Source: Flaccisagitta enflata (lineage: Eukaryota; Chaetognatha; Sagittoidea; Aphragmophora). Taken from it: a stretch of DNA of 64,000 nucleotides. Below, piece by piece: positions 42,864-54,347 of this stretch (positions are counted from its first letter, which is position 1; each line of letters starts with the position of its first letter). Both the position numbers and the translations under genes were made by a program. The stretch lies in assembly GCA_965153355.1 (NCBI GenBank), contig OZ231128.1:9052001-9116000 (forward strand). The letters run 5' to 3'. The notes under the pieces are model-generated. The model was given only the letters and a program-made list of their open reading frames with translations, searched no databases and was not told the DNA's origin.

Positions 42864-43210
42864 TACCATATTTCTTGCAATTATCGCCCCCCCTCTAATT
42901 AGCGCCCCCCTCCTTTTTCATGAAAAAAAAGCTAATGACAAGACTTATTTTCAGAAAAAAATCAAAAAAAATTTATTGAGAATTTCATTTATTGGCGAAA
43001 ATATTATCAGAATTAGATTTAATACAACAAAACATTCTCTTTTTTAGTGATTTACTGATTTGAATTATAAAATGAATGTCAATAAGTGTAAATTTCGTAA
43101 GATATCATTAAGACATCAGTGAATAGGGGGCACTAATTGCAGGTCTTAAACAACATTGTTTCATCTCAATTTCAAAAGCGCCCGGGGCGCTAATTACAAG
43201 AAATACGGTA
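42864..43210. mobile_element. Family E MITE, copy 1
   Basis: Begins TACCATATTTCTTGCAATTA plus CGCCCCCCCTCTAATTAGCG. It ends with GCGCCCGGGGCGCTAATTAC, then AAGAAATACGGTA. Terminal inverted repeats of about 30 bp; related to 56759-57174. Confidence 0.75.
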
Positions 43211-43500
43211 ATCACAAATACAATGCAAGATAAGTCAATTCAAGCTAATACGTGTTTCATGTGTCCAAGCATGAAAGCAGCATCAAGTTTTTGTGCTAAA
43301 CTAAAATGTACAATTTTTTTCAAAATTAAGGATCGATCCCAGGCTTTCACATCAATGTGTCTGGAGATACCAAGCAGATAAACACAACTTTGTCCAATGC
43401 TTTTTTAGCTATAGGTGTAAAGGTTAACATGTAAGGATAAGTCAATCTGATCAAAAGACCATGTACAAACGTGAGCAATTTGACATACAAGAGCGTTCTT
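43211..43500. other. No gene recognised
   Basis: No coding or repeat signal beyond the E element on its left. Confidence 0.45.
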
Positions 43501-43800
43501 TCTACATTTCTTTTTTTCCCTCTCTCCTTTCTCCTTTTCTTCCATCCTTCCTTCCATCCTTCCTTCCATTCTCACTTCCATCCATTCTTTCATCCTTCCT
43601 TCCTTCCATCCATTCATCCTTCCATCCTTCCCTCTATCCCTCCTTACATCCTTCCTACCATTCTTCTTTCATTCTCCCCTCCTACCTTCCTTACTTCTCT
43701 TTTCTTTTCTCTCTTCTTCTTCTTCTTCTTCTTCTTCTTCTTCTTCTTCTTCTTCTTCTTCTTCTGCTTCTGCTTCTGCTTCTTCTTCTTCTTCTTTGTC
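43500..43800. repeat. Pyrimidine tract: (TTCC/ATCC)n then (CTT)n
   Basis: About 200 bp of TTCCATCC-type tetranucleotides, then 27 or so CTT triplets with CTG variants. The long frames over it are low complexity. Confidence 0.9.
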
Positions 43801-45070
43801 TTTTTCTACTGCCTAAAAGGGCGAGTTTTGGCGCTACCCGCTACTCCATTATCTACATGCCTGGTCACAATATCATGGTAGGGCCGGCAGGGGTATCCAA
43901 CGCCCAGCCCCCCCCTGACTCAATCACACTGTATTCTGACAGCTCCAAGTCTTGCTATGATACATGTGACCAGTCATTTAGAATTACCAAAATGTCTATG
44001 CATCGTTACTTGATCCGACGGCGATCTTCCGTAGAAGGTGAATTTCATTAGAATTGCGTGGCAACAACAACAATAACAACAACAACAACAACAACAGCAA
44101 CAACAACACCCTGGGGACAACAACCTTATCCCCTTCCACACACCCCTACACACAAAACCACACACACCAGCACACACTGCACTCAATAATAACTGCGTGT
44201 TTATTGCATTTTCAACTCAAAACATGATCAGCCAACAGATGAACCAACAGATGGACAGACAGAGCCCTTTATATAGAGTTGCATATCCTCCTCAAAAAAG
44301 GAAATGTTTCAGCAGATAAGGACGCTAAATAGGTTTCATGATGATGTTATTGACACATTGTACAAAGACAATAGTTGGTAAACAACAAAATGACATTAAA
44401 ACAAATGGTCGATCCGCCTCCCATTGGTTTAACATGGGGTTTTCCTCTTCCTCCTTGGCTATGAGGCTAAATCCAAGGGCAGGGGCAAGGGTCTCGCTAG
44501 GTAGGTTCCTGACTATTTTGATGGGGTTTATGAGTTCAAACCTCTAGATTTGTTCACTTAGACAGCCTGTACAAACCGGTTCAAGAATCCCTGCATAAGT
44601 TTCATGCCTAATAGTACTATTTCCAATCGCGTACTGTGCCTCACTGCTCTTGCACAAATGCTCTTGTGACCTCATATACGACCCCTGCCCACCTGCACAT
44701 GACTGGAGTAGCTGGGGTAGGGGTAGCTTCTACGTAGTGTATAATCATGAAAAGTGATCGTTAATTTGTGTTCAGAAATAGATAGTACAACATCTCAAAC
44801 AAATGGGAATTCATTGTCTTTATATAAATCTGTAGCGAAAGATTCTCTAAAGATTGATTTTATAGTGTTTTGATTAAGATTGGTGAAATTTATGGATTTT
44901 TTTTCAATTTTCTCAACAGAATTTTTGGCGTTAATGTATGGTGACACATATCTACATGTGAATAATACCCCAGAGTAAGGCGTAATGCTGTTATAGTTAT
45001 CCTACCTATTACAGCTTAGTATCAGTGGACAAAAAATTATCAAGGGGGAGAAGAAACCTTCAAAAAAAAA
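43801..45070. other. No gene; scattered repeats
   Basis: A short (CAA)n at 44064-44108, a possible A-type 5' remnant near 44245-44300 and an A 3' part at 44629-44712 (CGACCCCTGCCCACCTGC). The inverted repeat partner is at 44954. No coding support. Confidence 0.5.
44954..44989 (-). repeat. Right member of the 4.9-kb-spaced inverted repeat
   Basis: ACATGTGAATAATACCCCAG through CGTAATGCT is the inverse of 40066-40101 with one mismatch. Confidence 0.7.
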
Positions 45071-47162
45071 TCATTCAACATCAAAAACGACCATATTTTT
45101 AACATTTGATGGTCCTCCCAGACAAACTATCGAGGGCGCTTTCCTTGATTTTGTCGCAACTGCGTGATGATAACCCATTTCAACCGGCAATTTCAGTTGA
45201 TCTTGCCGCTCCCAAGTGAAGTTGCTCATGTTGAAGATCCATACTTCTCGCGATGCGCCCAACCCGCTGATGAGGAGAAACCGCTCCCAGGCAAACAGCG
45301 AAAGGGAATGACTGCTAGCCTTTGGGCCACCAGTTGAGATCAAAGTCCAGGTCATGGACTCCATGTCCAACATGTAGGCGTCGTTCAAGTTAGACCCGCC
45401 GTGGATCACCACTCGATGAGCGATAGTTGCGGCCGCATATACATTTCGAGGGCTGGGACTGGTGCCGCGCGTATGGGGTTTGGACCATGTGTTGGTGGCA
45501 AGATCCAAGCAACAAAGGAGATTGTCCATGTTGCCCTCGCGTCGATCTCCAATGAGATCTCCATCTGAGGCAGGCCCATCGCCGGCGAAGAAGAACAGTT
45601 TTTCCTCTCGATGATGACTCCAGCCTTGTAAAGGGATGTAAAAACTATTTAACATTTCCTTTCAAAACTTACATATTTCATCAACCTCGGCAAGTTGATA
45701 GTTTTAGCCTTCTTTTGATAAACCACGTAATAGGTTTAAAGTTATTAGTGCATTACGAAGGGTTTTTTTCATGTCTTCACTGTCACGTTTTCAGCCGACC
45801 ACTGGTTCTATTTCCATTGAAAATGGAAGTTAACCCCAAGATTTTCTTTTCTTTTCTTTAAAAATATGTATGTATTTAAATGGCTTTTTTTCTTTCTTTG
45901 CTCATAGCGTTAAGGCGCGTGGCCGTTAAATCAAAATCAAACAGATTTGAACTTTTGATGTTTTGGAGATATAATGTGTAACTCTTCTTACTCTTTGCGA
46001 CCTGGTTGGTCTACAATAACCTTTTGTCTAAAGCTTTACAATCAGTGGACAAAACAAAATAGGTAGAGAGATCACTCTGTTGGCTTTCATCCAACCTACT
46101 GTTATCAAACAGCAGACTGTAAGCAACAACTGGTGGTAAAGATTACAGCCGGCTGTCATGCTACAAAGTCGGCAAAAATCCAACTTTCACCAAATAGTCC
46201 TGATGAAATTTTTACAAGTTTGACATATCACAACATATACTTTTATATGAAAATAAAAATTTTTTATCAATGTTTAATAAAGTTATAATGCAATGTTAAA
46301 AGATTATCTCTTATAAAAAGTGTTAAGTGTGACATGTCAAACTTTTCAGAATTTCATCAGGATTATGAATATGCTAGTCACGTTCTATTCTATTTAGGTT
46401 GGATTTTTGCCGACTTTGTAAGATGACAGCCGGCTGTAATTTTCACAACCAGTTGTTGTTTACAGCCTGCTGTTTAATAACAGTAGGTTGGATCAAAGCC
46501 AACAGAGTGAGCTCTCTACCTATTTTGTTTTGTCCACTGACTGTTTATCAACATTGGCATTGATAGGACAATTTACTTTTAAAAAAATAATATCCCAAGA
46601 TGAAATTAGGTACAAGTAACAAAAAAAATCTTCATACTGAAACATTTCTAAGCCTTACTAATCGCTTAGGGTATGCAAGGAGTGAAGGAAACCATTTTAG
46701 ACTCTTTTTTCCTGCAATCTCCATGGCACTTAATCAATGTTACGGTCCTACCTTGTAGCGCACATCGTGGTGATGGTCGTGCCCCAACGATGGGAAGCCG
46801 ACGAAAGACGCCGGAAATGGGACAAAGGGAGAACGTGTCGTCTGTTTTACTATATGAAGAGTCGTGACCGCCGAATATGTAGATCAGGTTTTTGAAAAAA
46901 ACACTGGCATTGACGATAAAGTGATGAGGAATGTCGCCGGTGGCTTTGATTTTTCTCCATTGAAAGGTCTCAACATGCAGGGCAAAGAGAGTGTCAAGCG
47001 AAATGGGAGATCTCGCGCCCTCTCGTTCACCTCCCCATACAACTATCTCATTGCCGACCAGTAAAGCGTTGTGTCCCCATCCAACTGGCCATTGAGTCGT
47101 AGAAGCCCAATCTTTCTTTGCAAGCTGCGGCAGGGGAATAAGACGTTGTTTGCTGATTTGAC
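45071..47162 (-). CDS. Kelch six-blade domain (C-terminal exons of probable XKR-Kelch protein)
   Basis: Two exons, 46752-47162 and 45071-45624, encode about 320 residues that end at TGA (45071). Blade cores with the Kelch Gly doublet or a relic of it are visible six times: VVWGGE, IYIFGGH, LFFFAGD, VVIHGGS, LLISGLG and VCLGGPS. Each of several is followed by the typical aromatic (FQWRKI, NTWSKP, MTWTLI, FTWERQ). A six-blade beta-propeller is thus likely, normally a protein-binding platform. Donor GTAGG at 46751 and acceptor ACAAG at 45625 agree in phase. The upstream acceptor CTCTCAG gives phase 1, which fits the donor GTAAAG at 47415 in the XK-related exon. No ATG or independent first exon is apparent, so I read it as the 3' end of that gene. 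The intron 45625-46751 holds a foldback element. Confidence 0.75.
46043..46541. mobile_element. Foldback element in the Kelch intron
   Basis: TCAGTGGACAAAACAAAATA at the left and its inverse at the right (TATTTTGTTTTGTCCACTGA) start two imperfect arms of over 180 bp. Matching inner blocks include CCAACCTACTGTTA, ACAGCCGGCTGT and ATGAAATTTTT. A partial copy of the end (ATCAGTGGACAAAA) is at 45022. Confidence 0.8.
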
Positions 47163-47415
47163 CTGAGAGAAGGAAAGAGGAGAAAATTTCCAGAATTAGA
47201 AAAGAACAAACATAATTGAGAAGTATCTTTTTACTTTGAATTAATACATCAAATTTTACTTTGAGTTGATGGTGTGGTCAAATTTTTCAAATTTAACATG
47301 AAAAAATGGAAGTAGTCTTCTTTGAATCTTTTTAAGCACTTTTGTCTAATTCTAAGAAAAAGAATTGCTTTGTTTCGGTTTTATCATATTTCAATAACTG
47401 TGAAAAACCCTTTAC
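47163..47415 (-). other. Intron joining the XK-related and Kelch parts
   Basis: 253 bp, donor GTAAAG and acceptor CTTCTCTCAG, phase 1. If not spliced, the XK-related frame stops at 47384, ten codons past the donor. Its size is close to that of the preceding intron (259 bp). Confidence 0.55.
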
Positions 47416-49159
47416 CTTTGAGAGTTTTTAAATGATCCAGATCCGGATCCAGATCAAATGATGATATCCATGTAACAATATCATCACTATCATATTGTCT
47501 TTTTTCTTCGCCTTGGAGTAACTTTGTGACGCCTTCAATAATTTCATTCCTTACTTCAGACTGCAGTCCCTGTATCAATTGCTTTACGAATTGAGACTTC
47601 TCTCTACAGTAGTCGCGGTTGTGTATCAACACCTCAAATATCAACGAAATGATCACCGGCTTCAAATCATCATTGAGTGATTCGACTAACTTGGCAGCAA
47701 TTTTATGCACAGCCTTATAATGCCTAAATCCAGACTGAATTGGGTCTCTGTATGTATCTTTTTCCAGACTGAAGTTCGCTAATATTTGTGTAACAAATGA
47801 GGAATATGTCCCTTGTTGGCTGATCAACTTATCAACTAACCAAGATATGATCCTATCCTGAGTATCAAATCCATCTTCAAGTAACTTGCAAAAGACCTGC
47901 GGTTCAAACTGATCATTTGATGCCTTATAGCGTTTCAATTCTTTCAATAAGGATGTTGCTGAAAATTGCGTGTCACTGGTCATCTTTTCATTGAAAAAAT
48001 TGGCAATTCCCTCAACAACTCTCTCATTGAATCGACCATACACTCGACCTAGATTTCTCTTGTCGGTGATACCTGACAGAATTTTTGCAAGGAATGCTAT
48101 ATCATTTTCATTTTGGGCAGGAAGGCGTGCTCGCGACTCAGCCATGATCATATGGGCTAGCCAATCCACATTTGCCATTGCCATAAATATAACCACTTTC
48201 TCAATGTCTGCACCTTTTCTATACCTAAGGATATTCTCAACTGTCCAACCTTTTTTCAACTTTAGGTTATTCTCATCTATCTCTTCCTTTTTTCCATCCT
48301 CATTCTCGTTCAAGATGTAATCTATAATGTCAAACATTTCACCTCTTTCATTTTTACTCCTCACTTTCAAAATGCTACGCAAATCGGCGTCTGCAAAAAC
48401 TCGCGCGGTAGTCAGAAAATCCATGTATTTTCCCTCTTTAACAAATGCCTTCATTGTTGAATGAGCCGCTTGCATTGCAGTCAGACTTAATTTTGAACAC
48501 AACGAAGAATCTCTCAGGGAGAAGAATATCATTGATAAGAGCAAAGAGAGCGGTGCTCCAGCAATCACCAGAGCGAGGAAGACTTTCCGGTTACCTACGC
48601 ATTCAAAATATCCATAAGATTTTTCAACTTTGTACCAAGAATATATCACGGCAATATTCAAGGTCAATGAAACTGCATAGTACCAGAATTGCTGTGTGGA
48701 ATTATTCCATGAAGCTTGATCCTTGGGCAAAACTTTTCCATCTGTCTTAACCTGATCTTTCTCACGTTTATGCTCATCAGATCCGTCCAACCATTTGCCC
48801 TGTTTGAAGTCGTAAGTTTTTGTGCGAAAATCCAGCAGAGTGAAATTTGCGATATAACCTCTCGTGAAAAGGCGAATCCACAATCTTAACAGTCCAACCC
48901 GGCGACATTCCTCTAATGACATGTCCAAGTGCGAGTATTCATACATAGAATACAGTGATAGAACAATTGCGATGATCACGAATCCCAAGATCTTTCCCTA
49001 TTGTGAAAATATAGCAAATCAATGTATTTTCTGCCAAATAGCTGATTTTTGCCCTAAAACATATTTTCTTAAATCCTGGTATAGCTGTACGTTGTGCCTA
49101 GATCAAGTCCAAATCAATTTTCCTAATTGTGCAAAAGGCACATAAAGTGCTTGAAGATA

Positions 49160-49245
<86 letters not shown>

Positions 49246-50386
49246 CTCTCAACTACCTCAAGTTTCCTGGATGTGAAAAAAACGGAGAGTGCAAGGCATC
49301 TTGAAAGAATCGCCGGGGTTTTACACAAAAGAACCATAACGCTTCCGACATTAGTAAGTTCCCTTTGGGTTGGATTCTTCTTCAAAGCCGAGTTATAATA
49401 GGCAACGACAGTTTGGGACAATGTGGTAAATGACGTCAGAATGGTCAGAAAACGCACCAAACTGAGATCCATGCCAAGTTGTAGATAAATCATCAACTGA
49501 AGGATTGTCTGAGGTCCTGACTCGAGAAATGCTTCGTAAAATTTTGATTCCGACAAGTCATACAACTTTTCCTGACATCTGCACCAATTTTCAAGGGTTT
49601 CGTCGCGACGAGAACCATGTATCATGCCATCTATAGTGTCAGCAACACTCTTTGTTGCCTCTGGTCCTGTCTTGTCTTCAATTACTTCATCATTCAAGAC
49701 TCGACTTATCTTTTCCTTCAGGCTCGTCATACTCTCCTTGATGGACAAAAAAGTCAGTCTCAGCTGTTCCCTGATGGTGGATTCTGGTAGAAGCGCGACT
49801 TTATATCGCTGAATTGTAAACATGTGTGGTAGGGCACAAAGCTGCTGCCAAATTGCGAGCAAAGGCATTATTGGGAACATCCCTATTCTGATCAAGAGTA
49901 ACAAAGCCCATCGCTTTGGACCCATCATCTTCGGCTCCTCGTGGATGTATTTCAAGTCTCCAAAAAACTCTCTCAGCAATTGCTCAGTGGTGTTGGAAAT
50001 ATACCGTAAGAGTTGCGGTATCATGAAAAATACTATGGTCAGGAAAAACCATGCTGGTTCTGCGATTTTCAAGCTGCCTCTCTGTATTCCCTCAAAATCT
50101 GAGCTGCTAACATTCTTCCTTGTTGCGTTGGTCATGTTATGGTCAATAGAGGAATTGATCCTCAACCCGCAGATTTTCTCAAAATCTTCACTTCCATAAT
50201 AGTATTGAGTCGCTGAGATGACATCAGTGACGCAATCAGCTGTCTGATTTGCTACGGAGTATATCTTCATCAAGACTATGTAGAAAAAAATGGGCTTTTT
50301 CATCATTGACAAATAGCTCTTCCATGATTGAGAATCCTTGCCAAAACACCCTGCCTCACCTCCTTTTTCGATATTTGGCAATGGAC
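47416..50386 (-). CDS. XK-related (XKR) membrane protein with helical extension
   Basis: Two exons, 49257-50386 and 47416-48997, give about 900 residues. Exon 1 has hydrophobic spans around FFYIVLMKIYSV, AWFFLTIVFFMIPQLL, ALLLLIRIGMFPIMPLLAI, FLTILTSFTTLSQTVV and ILSRCLALSVFF. The block FYEAFLESGPQTILQLMIY matches the XKR signature FE-x-LES-x-PQ-x-x-LQ, and SRCLALSVFF the SRVLAL-x-LF block. Exon 2 continues with LGFVIIAIVLSLYSMY, FWYYAVSLTLNIAVIYSWY and LALVIAGAPLSLLLSMIFF, then about 350 soluble, charged, helix-rich residues I do not recognise. XKR proteins are plasma-membrane lipid scramblases or their relatives (Xkr8, CED-8). The acceptor TTATAG at 50387 shows that at least one upstream exon lies to the right. 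The donor at 47415 leads in phase to Kelch exons. Confidence 0.7.
48998..49256 (-). other. Intron with (CT)n in the XKR gene
   Basis: 259-bp phase-0 intron, donor GTAGTT, acceptor TTCACAATAG. The splice joins KLE to GKILGFV. A (CT)n tract (49163-49242, GA on the sense strand) starts only about 15 bp inside the donor. Confidence 0.65.
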
Positions 50387-51150
50387 CTATAAGCGAAGAC
50401 AGAAAAAATAGATGTCACATTTATTACGTTGAACTTTTTACTCTCGAGTGGTGGCCGAAGGGGTAAAAGCCTAATTAGTGATTAGCATGATTGAATAAAT
50501 GCGGTTTTCTCTCTTGAATTACTTGGTACATGATGTGAGAATACTAAGGAGACTAAACATTTACCTAATAGCATACATTTGTATGAGCCTTTTATAGCCT
50601 CCAAAAATACTAATGTATACATTTTTCTGCCCGTCATGAAAAACGTTCTCTCATGTGATTTTGCCATACAGATACAGTACGATTGTTTTTGTTGCCAACA
50701 TTTCATGACGATGTAATTCAAAACGTTATCAAGATAATTGAATTCCGAAAAAAGTTCCTGAAAGATGATAAAATCACATTTTATGATGTGTAACTCCCAT
50801 AATTTTTGTACGTAGGAAAATTGAAACCTTCCCACGTATGAAGACCTAAAACAAGCCTAGAACTAACACTCATTTTGTATGCACAATCCCACTAAAAAAA
50901 AGCATTTTAGCAAAATACTATCAAGAGCATAAGTATAGAAACACACATTTATAGCCGTATCTCTGCTTAAAACAAGAAATTTATAAAAAAAATCATGGAG
51001 ATTCTGAAACTTCTTCAAATTTCTGATCTGATACTGCAAACTGCATTTGTCTAGCTTAAGCGGTTTACAAGCAAAACAAATCAGGTACCTCAACTAAATA
51101 ATAACAAAATTATCACATTGAGATTTCAGCTCCAAGTGATGAAACTATTT
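50387..51150. other. Upstream flank or intron of the XKR gene; no exon identified
   Basis: Minus-strand frames at 50482-50835 and 50863-51093 are AT-rich and lack XKR features; I see no clear missing first exon. Confidence 0.45.
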
Positions 51151-51151
51151 T

Positions 51152-51357
51152 AAGTCGCGTGCTACACGACTCTACACCCCGCTTTGTTGGTCCGTCCGTC
51201 CGTTGGTCCGTTCATCGGTCCGTCCGTCCGTCACACTTTACTTACTGGGTTTTTGCGGTGTTTGGCCTCACTGCTCCTGCCAAAGTGATCAAGTAACCTC
51301 AAATACGGCCCCTGCCCACCCACACGCAATTGGGGTAGCCGTGTATCCGGCCTTGCT
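51152..51357 (+). mobile_element. Family A element, complete
   Basis: AAGTCGCGTGCTACACGACT, CTACACCCCGCTTTGTTGG, a GTCC tract, GTCACACTTTACTTACTGG, CACTGCTCCTGCC and GGGGTAGCCGTGTATCCGGC. It lies ten bases left of a B element. Confidence 0.75.
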
Positions 51358-51367
51358 CTGATTAATC

Positions 51368-52072
51368 GAAGGTTTTTGGGCAGCGGCCCCGAAGGGGACG
51401 AAGTCCTGTAGAACACAGGGGGACTTTCGTTCGTCCATCCGTTCGTTCATCTGTTTGTCCGTCCCCCCCTCAGGCCCCTCAGGCCTCAAATCTGGCCTCT
51501 CAGGCCTCAAATCTGGCCTCTCAGGCCTCAAATCTCGCCTCTCAGGCCTCAAATCTCGCCTCTCAGGCCTCAAATTTTGCCTCTCAGGCCTCAAATTCAA
51601 CCTCTCAGGCCTCATATCTAGCCTCTCAAGCCTCAAATGAGGCCTCTGAGACCTCAAACCCAAATTCTCTGGCCTCAAACCTGGCCTCTCAGGCCTCAAA
51701 TGAGGCCTCTAAGGCTTCAAATCAGCCATCTAAGCCTCAATTTATTGCTCTCAGGCTTCAAATCAGTCCTCTGAATTCAAGCTTTGATCCAGCTCTCCCA
51801 AGCCTCAAGTCAGCTCTCACAAGCTTCCAATTGGCATTCTTAGGCCTTAAATCAACCTTCTTAGACCTCAGTTTAGGCTCTTGAAAGCCTTTGGTCAGCC
51901 CTCTATAACATCTCATCCCCTTTCTCAGGCAGGACGAACGAAAGTCCCCCTGTGTTCTACAGGACTTCGTCCCCTTCGGGGCCGCTGCCCTGCTTCCTCC
52001 TCCCTCCAATTCACAATCACTCAAAGCAGGGCAACGGGTATCGCTGACCACATATTGCCCTTGGGCGACCTG
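51368..52072 (-). mobile_element. Complete family B element, reverse orientation
   Basis: Left arm GGTTTTTGGGCAGCGGCCCC, AAGTCCTGTAGAACACAGGG and GGACTTTCGTTCGTCC. The GTTCGTCC tract is followed by about 18 units of CAGGCCTCAAATCTGGCCTCT type. Then GGACGAACGAAAGTCCCCCT, the inverse arm, and CAACGGGTATCGCTGACC. It is an unoccupied relative of the element at 54953-56175. Confidence 0.75.
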
Positions 52073-53400
52073 TTTTCATCTTATTTTCGGCCCCTTTTAC
52101 AACGCCATAGTCTCGTCGTATTTTATTGGCAGATTACAACTCCAGAGAATCACTGTGGTTGCAAAGATAGCTAAAAAGTGCAAAAACTAAAAACTAAAGA
52201 ATGATTCTTTCATGGATAGGAAAATCAATGCATTTTTTTCTATCATTCATTTGAAAATGTTTAAAAACCTATATTCAATGAATTGTTGAACCTCCAAAAT
52301 ATTAAACTAAATATCTAATATATTCTTGAGGCTTTTTAAAAGAAATTTTTTGCATAAACTATGCAATTACTAAACTGTTTCCATACAGTGCGACTCATAA
52401 AAAAGTTACAACTTTCAGTATGGTTTTACATAGTTTAGATTCAACAAATCTTTTTGTTATTCTCAAGCATTTTAAAGAGCTTCAAAAAATTAACAATTTG
52501 CCACCAGTCCAATCAAATTTGATCAATACGTTTGGATTTTATGTTAAAATGAAGATAAATGTATCAAAAACTAAGTGGGAAAACAACAGATTTTCTGTTA
52601 TAGTTTGTAAATGACAAATTTCACTAAAACTATTGTAATTTGTAAACCAATTGAGCTAATAACTCCAGAAATGGCTCAAAGGACAGATTTTTTGAAGGGC
52701 TTTCTCAATATCATTGATTTCGATAGGTTTTTACTTGATTTGAACCCTTTATGAATTACAAATGAGAGAATTTTTTCATCACATGAATTTCCAAAAAATA
52801 TTGATATTTTTCTCCTCTTGAAATACCCATGTTTGAATAGAAGAAAGTAAACGAAATCAGTGACCGTAAGAAAGATTTTCAAAAGAGCTTTCATCCTAGA
52901 CCAATCGCAGCCTCCTAGCTTTACTCGTTTGGAAATGACATTCATTTGAAGTTAAATGGGTACATTTTGGTGATGCGCCTTTTCACACTTGAAAATGAAT
53001 ACTCTTCAGTTTTTTCTTTACTGCGTCTAAACGAATAGAGCTAGAAATGTGAGATTAGCGGCAAATGAAAGCTCTTTTGAATAGCTTTCAAATGATCTAT
53101 GATTTCAATTGATTTCTTGCACTGCAAATGACAAAAATCAAATAAAAAAGGTCCCTTATTTATATTTTTTAAGAATCTATAGTCCTGACACAGATTCTGG
53201 CACCATTATCTTCTTTTTATCATAAAATCTAAAATAATTGATGAAAACTCATGGGATTTGTGACATTCGCTTCATTTGATAACACTCTTTCCATGTCTCA
53301 CAAAAAAATATTGAAATGTTATTTTTTTTTCATGAGAAACATCTTTTAGAACAGCTGTAATCTTTTTTATGGTTCGCAGTGTACTTATGCTCTAGATAGT
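52073..53400. other. No gene recognised
   Basis: AT-rich DNA. 52385 onward may belong to a longer relative of family D (GAGATACAGACCTGAGATTC block follows at 53446). Frames of 60-90 residues lack coding character. Confidence 0.45.
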
Positions 53401-53855
53401 ACATGTTCTCTTTGGAGGGTTCTAGCTTTTAAACCGTTTGAGATACAGACCTGAGATTCGTCTAGATTGTAAGATTTTTCTAAAAATCTTCAAAAATACT
53501 TTACCCGTAATTGAAACAAGGCCGGATACACGGCTACCCCAGTCGCGTGCGGGTGGGCAGGGGCTGTATTTGAGGTCACTTAATCATTTGGGCAGGAGCA
53601 GTGAGGCCAAAGACCGCAACAACCCGAAAAAAAAGTAAAGTGTGACGGATGGACGGACGGACGGACGGACGGACGGACGGACGGACGGACGGACGGACGG
53701 ACGGACGGACGGACGGACGGACGGACGGACCGACCGACAAAGCGGGTTGTAGAGTCGCGTAGCATGTGACTAAAAAGTTTTTATGTTTTTGCATCTGTTC
53801 TATCAATGAAAGGAAAGGTGCGTCTTTGTTTTTGATACGTGTGGTAAAGGTCTTA
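53401..53855. mobile_element. Family D repeat interrupted by a family A element
   Basis: CTAGCTTTTAAACCGTTTGA and GAGATACAGACCTGAGATTC match family D. Its end, AAAGGTGCGTCTTTGTTTTT and GATACGTGTGGTAAAG, reappears after the A element at 53516-53775, showing A inserted later. Confidence 0.6.
53516..53775 (-). mobile_element. Family A element with long (GGAC)n, minus orientation
   Basis: ACAAGGCCGGATACACGGCT and ACCCCAGTCGCGTGCGGGTG at the left, GCAGGAGCAGTGAGGCC, GTAAAGTGTGACGGATGG, about 22 GGAC tetranucleotides (53645-53730), and ACAAAGCGGGTTGTAGAGTC then GCGTAGCATGTGACTAAAA at the right. Confidence 0.8.
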
Positions 53856-54300
53856 TGGAGCGTGCGACTGTGGTCTGTTGGGCCTGCCATGCAAGTTGCA
53901 TAATTGCTCAGGTAACAATCATTTGCCCTTATCTATTTTGGTAAGCATTAGTGTTTTTTGAAACTAAACTATGAATGGATGTATGCAAAGTTAGTTTTGC
54001 TGGATGGAAAACTAGGAGTGATGCGCGTAGTGACTATTCAGTGAGGGCTCACAAGGCCTCCATATTGTTCAGTTATATTGTAGAGTTTGGGAATAATGAG
54101 GGATATTGTTCCACTTGTCACACAATACAAACCGTCATCGAGAGACGTAAGCGGAACCCTCTCAATCGGGTTATCAAATGCCGATTCCAATTCCATCGTC
54201 ATGTGACCAACAAATCAATAATTGTTGGCAACAATTATTGATTTCTCTGTTGAATGGATTAGAAAATGACTTGCATCTGTGGTTTGCAATTATTCAGTTC

Positions 54301-54347
<47 letters not shown>

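Noticed and set aside
50482-51093. Minus-strand frames as the missing 5' exons of the XKR gene
   Set aside because: Composition is AT-driven and lacks the expected first membrane segments; phase to the acceptor at 50387 could not be justified.
53975-54241. 88-residue frame with a few Cys and His residues
   Set aside because: Cys/His spacing fits no zinc-finger pattern I know and there is no supporting context.
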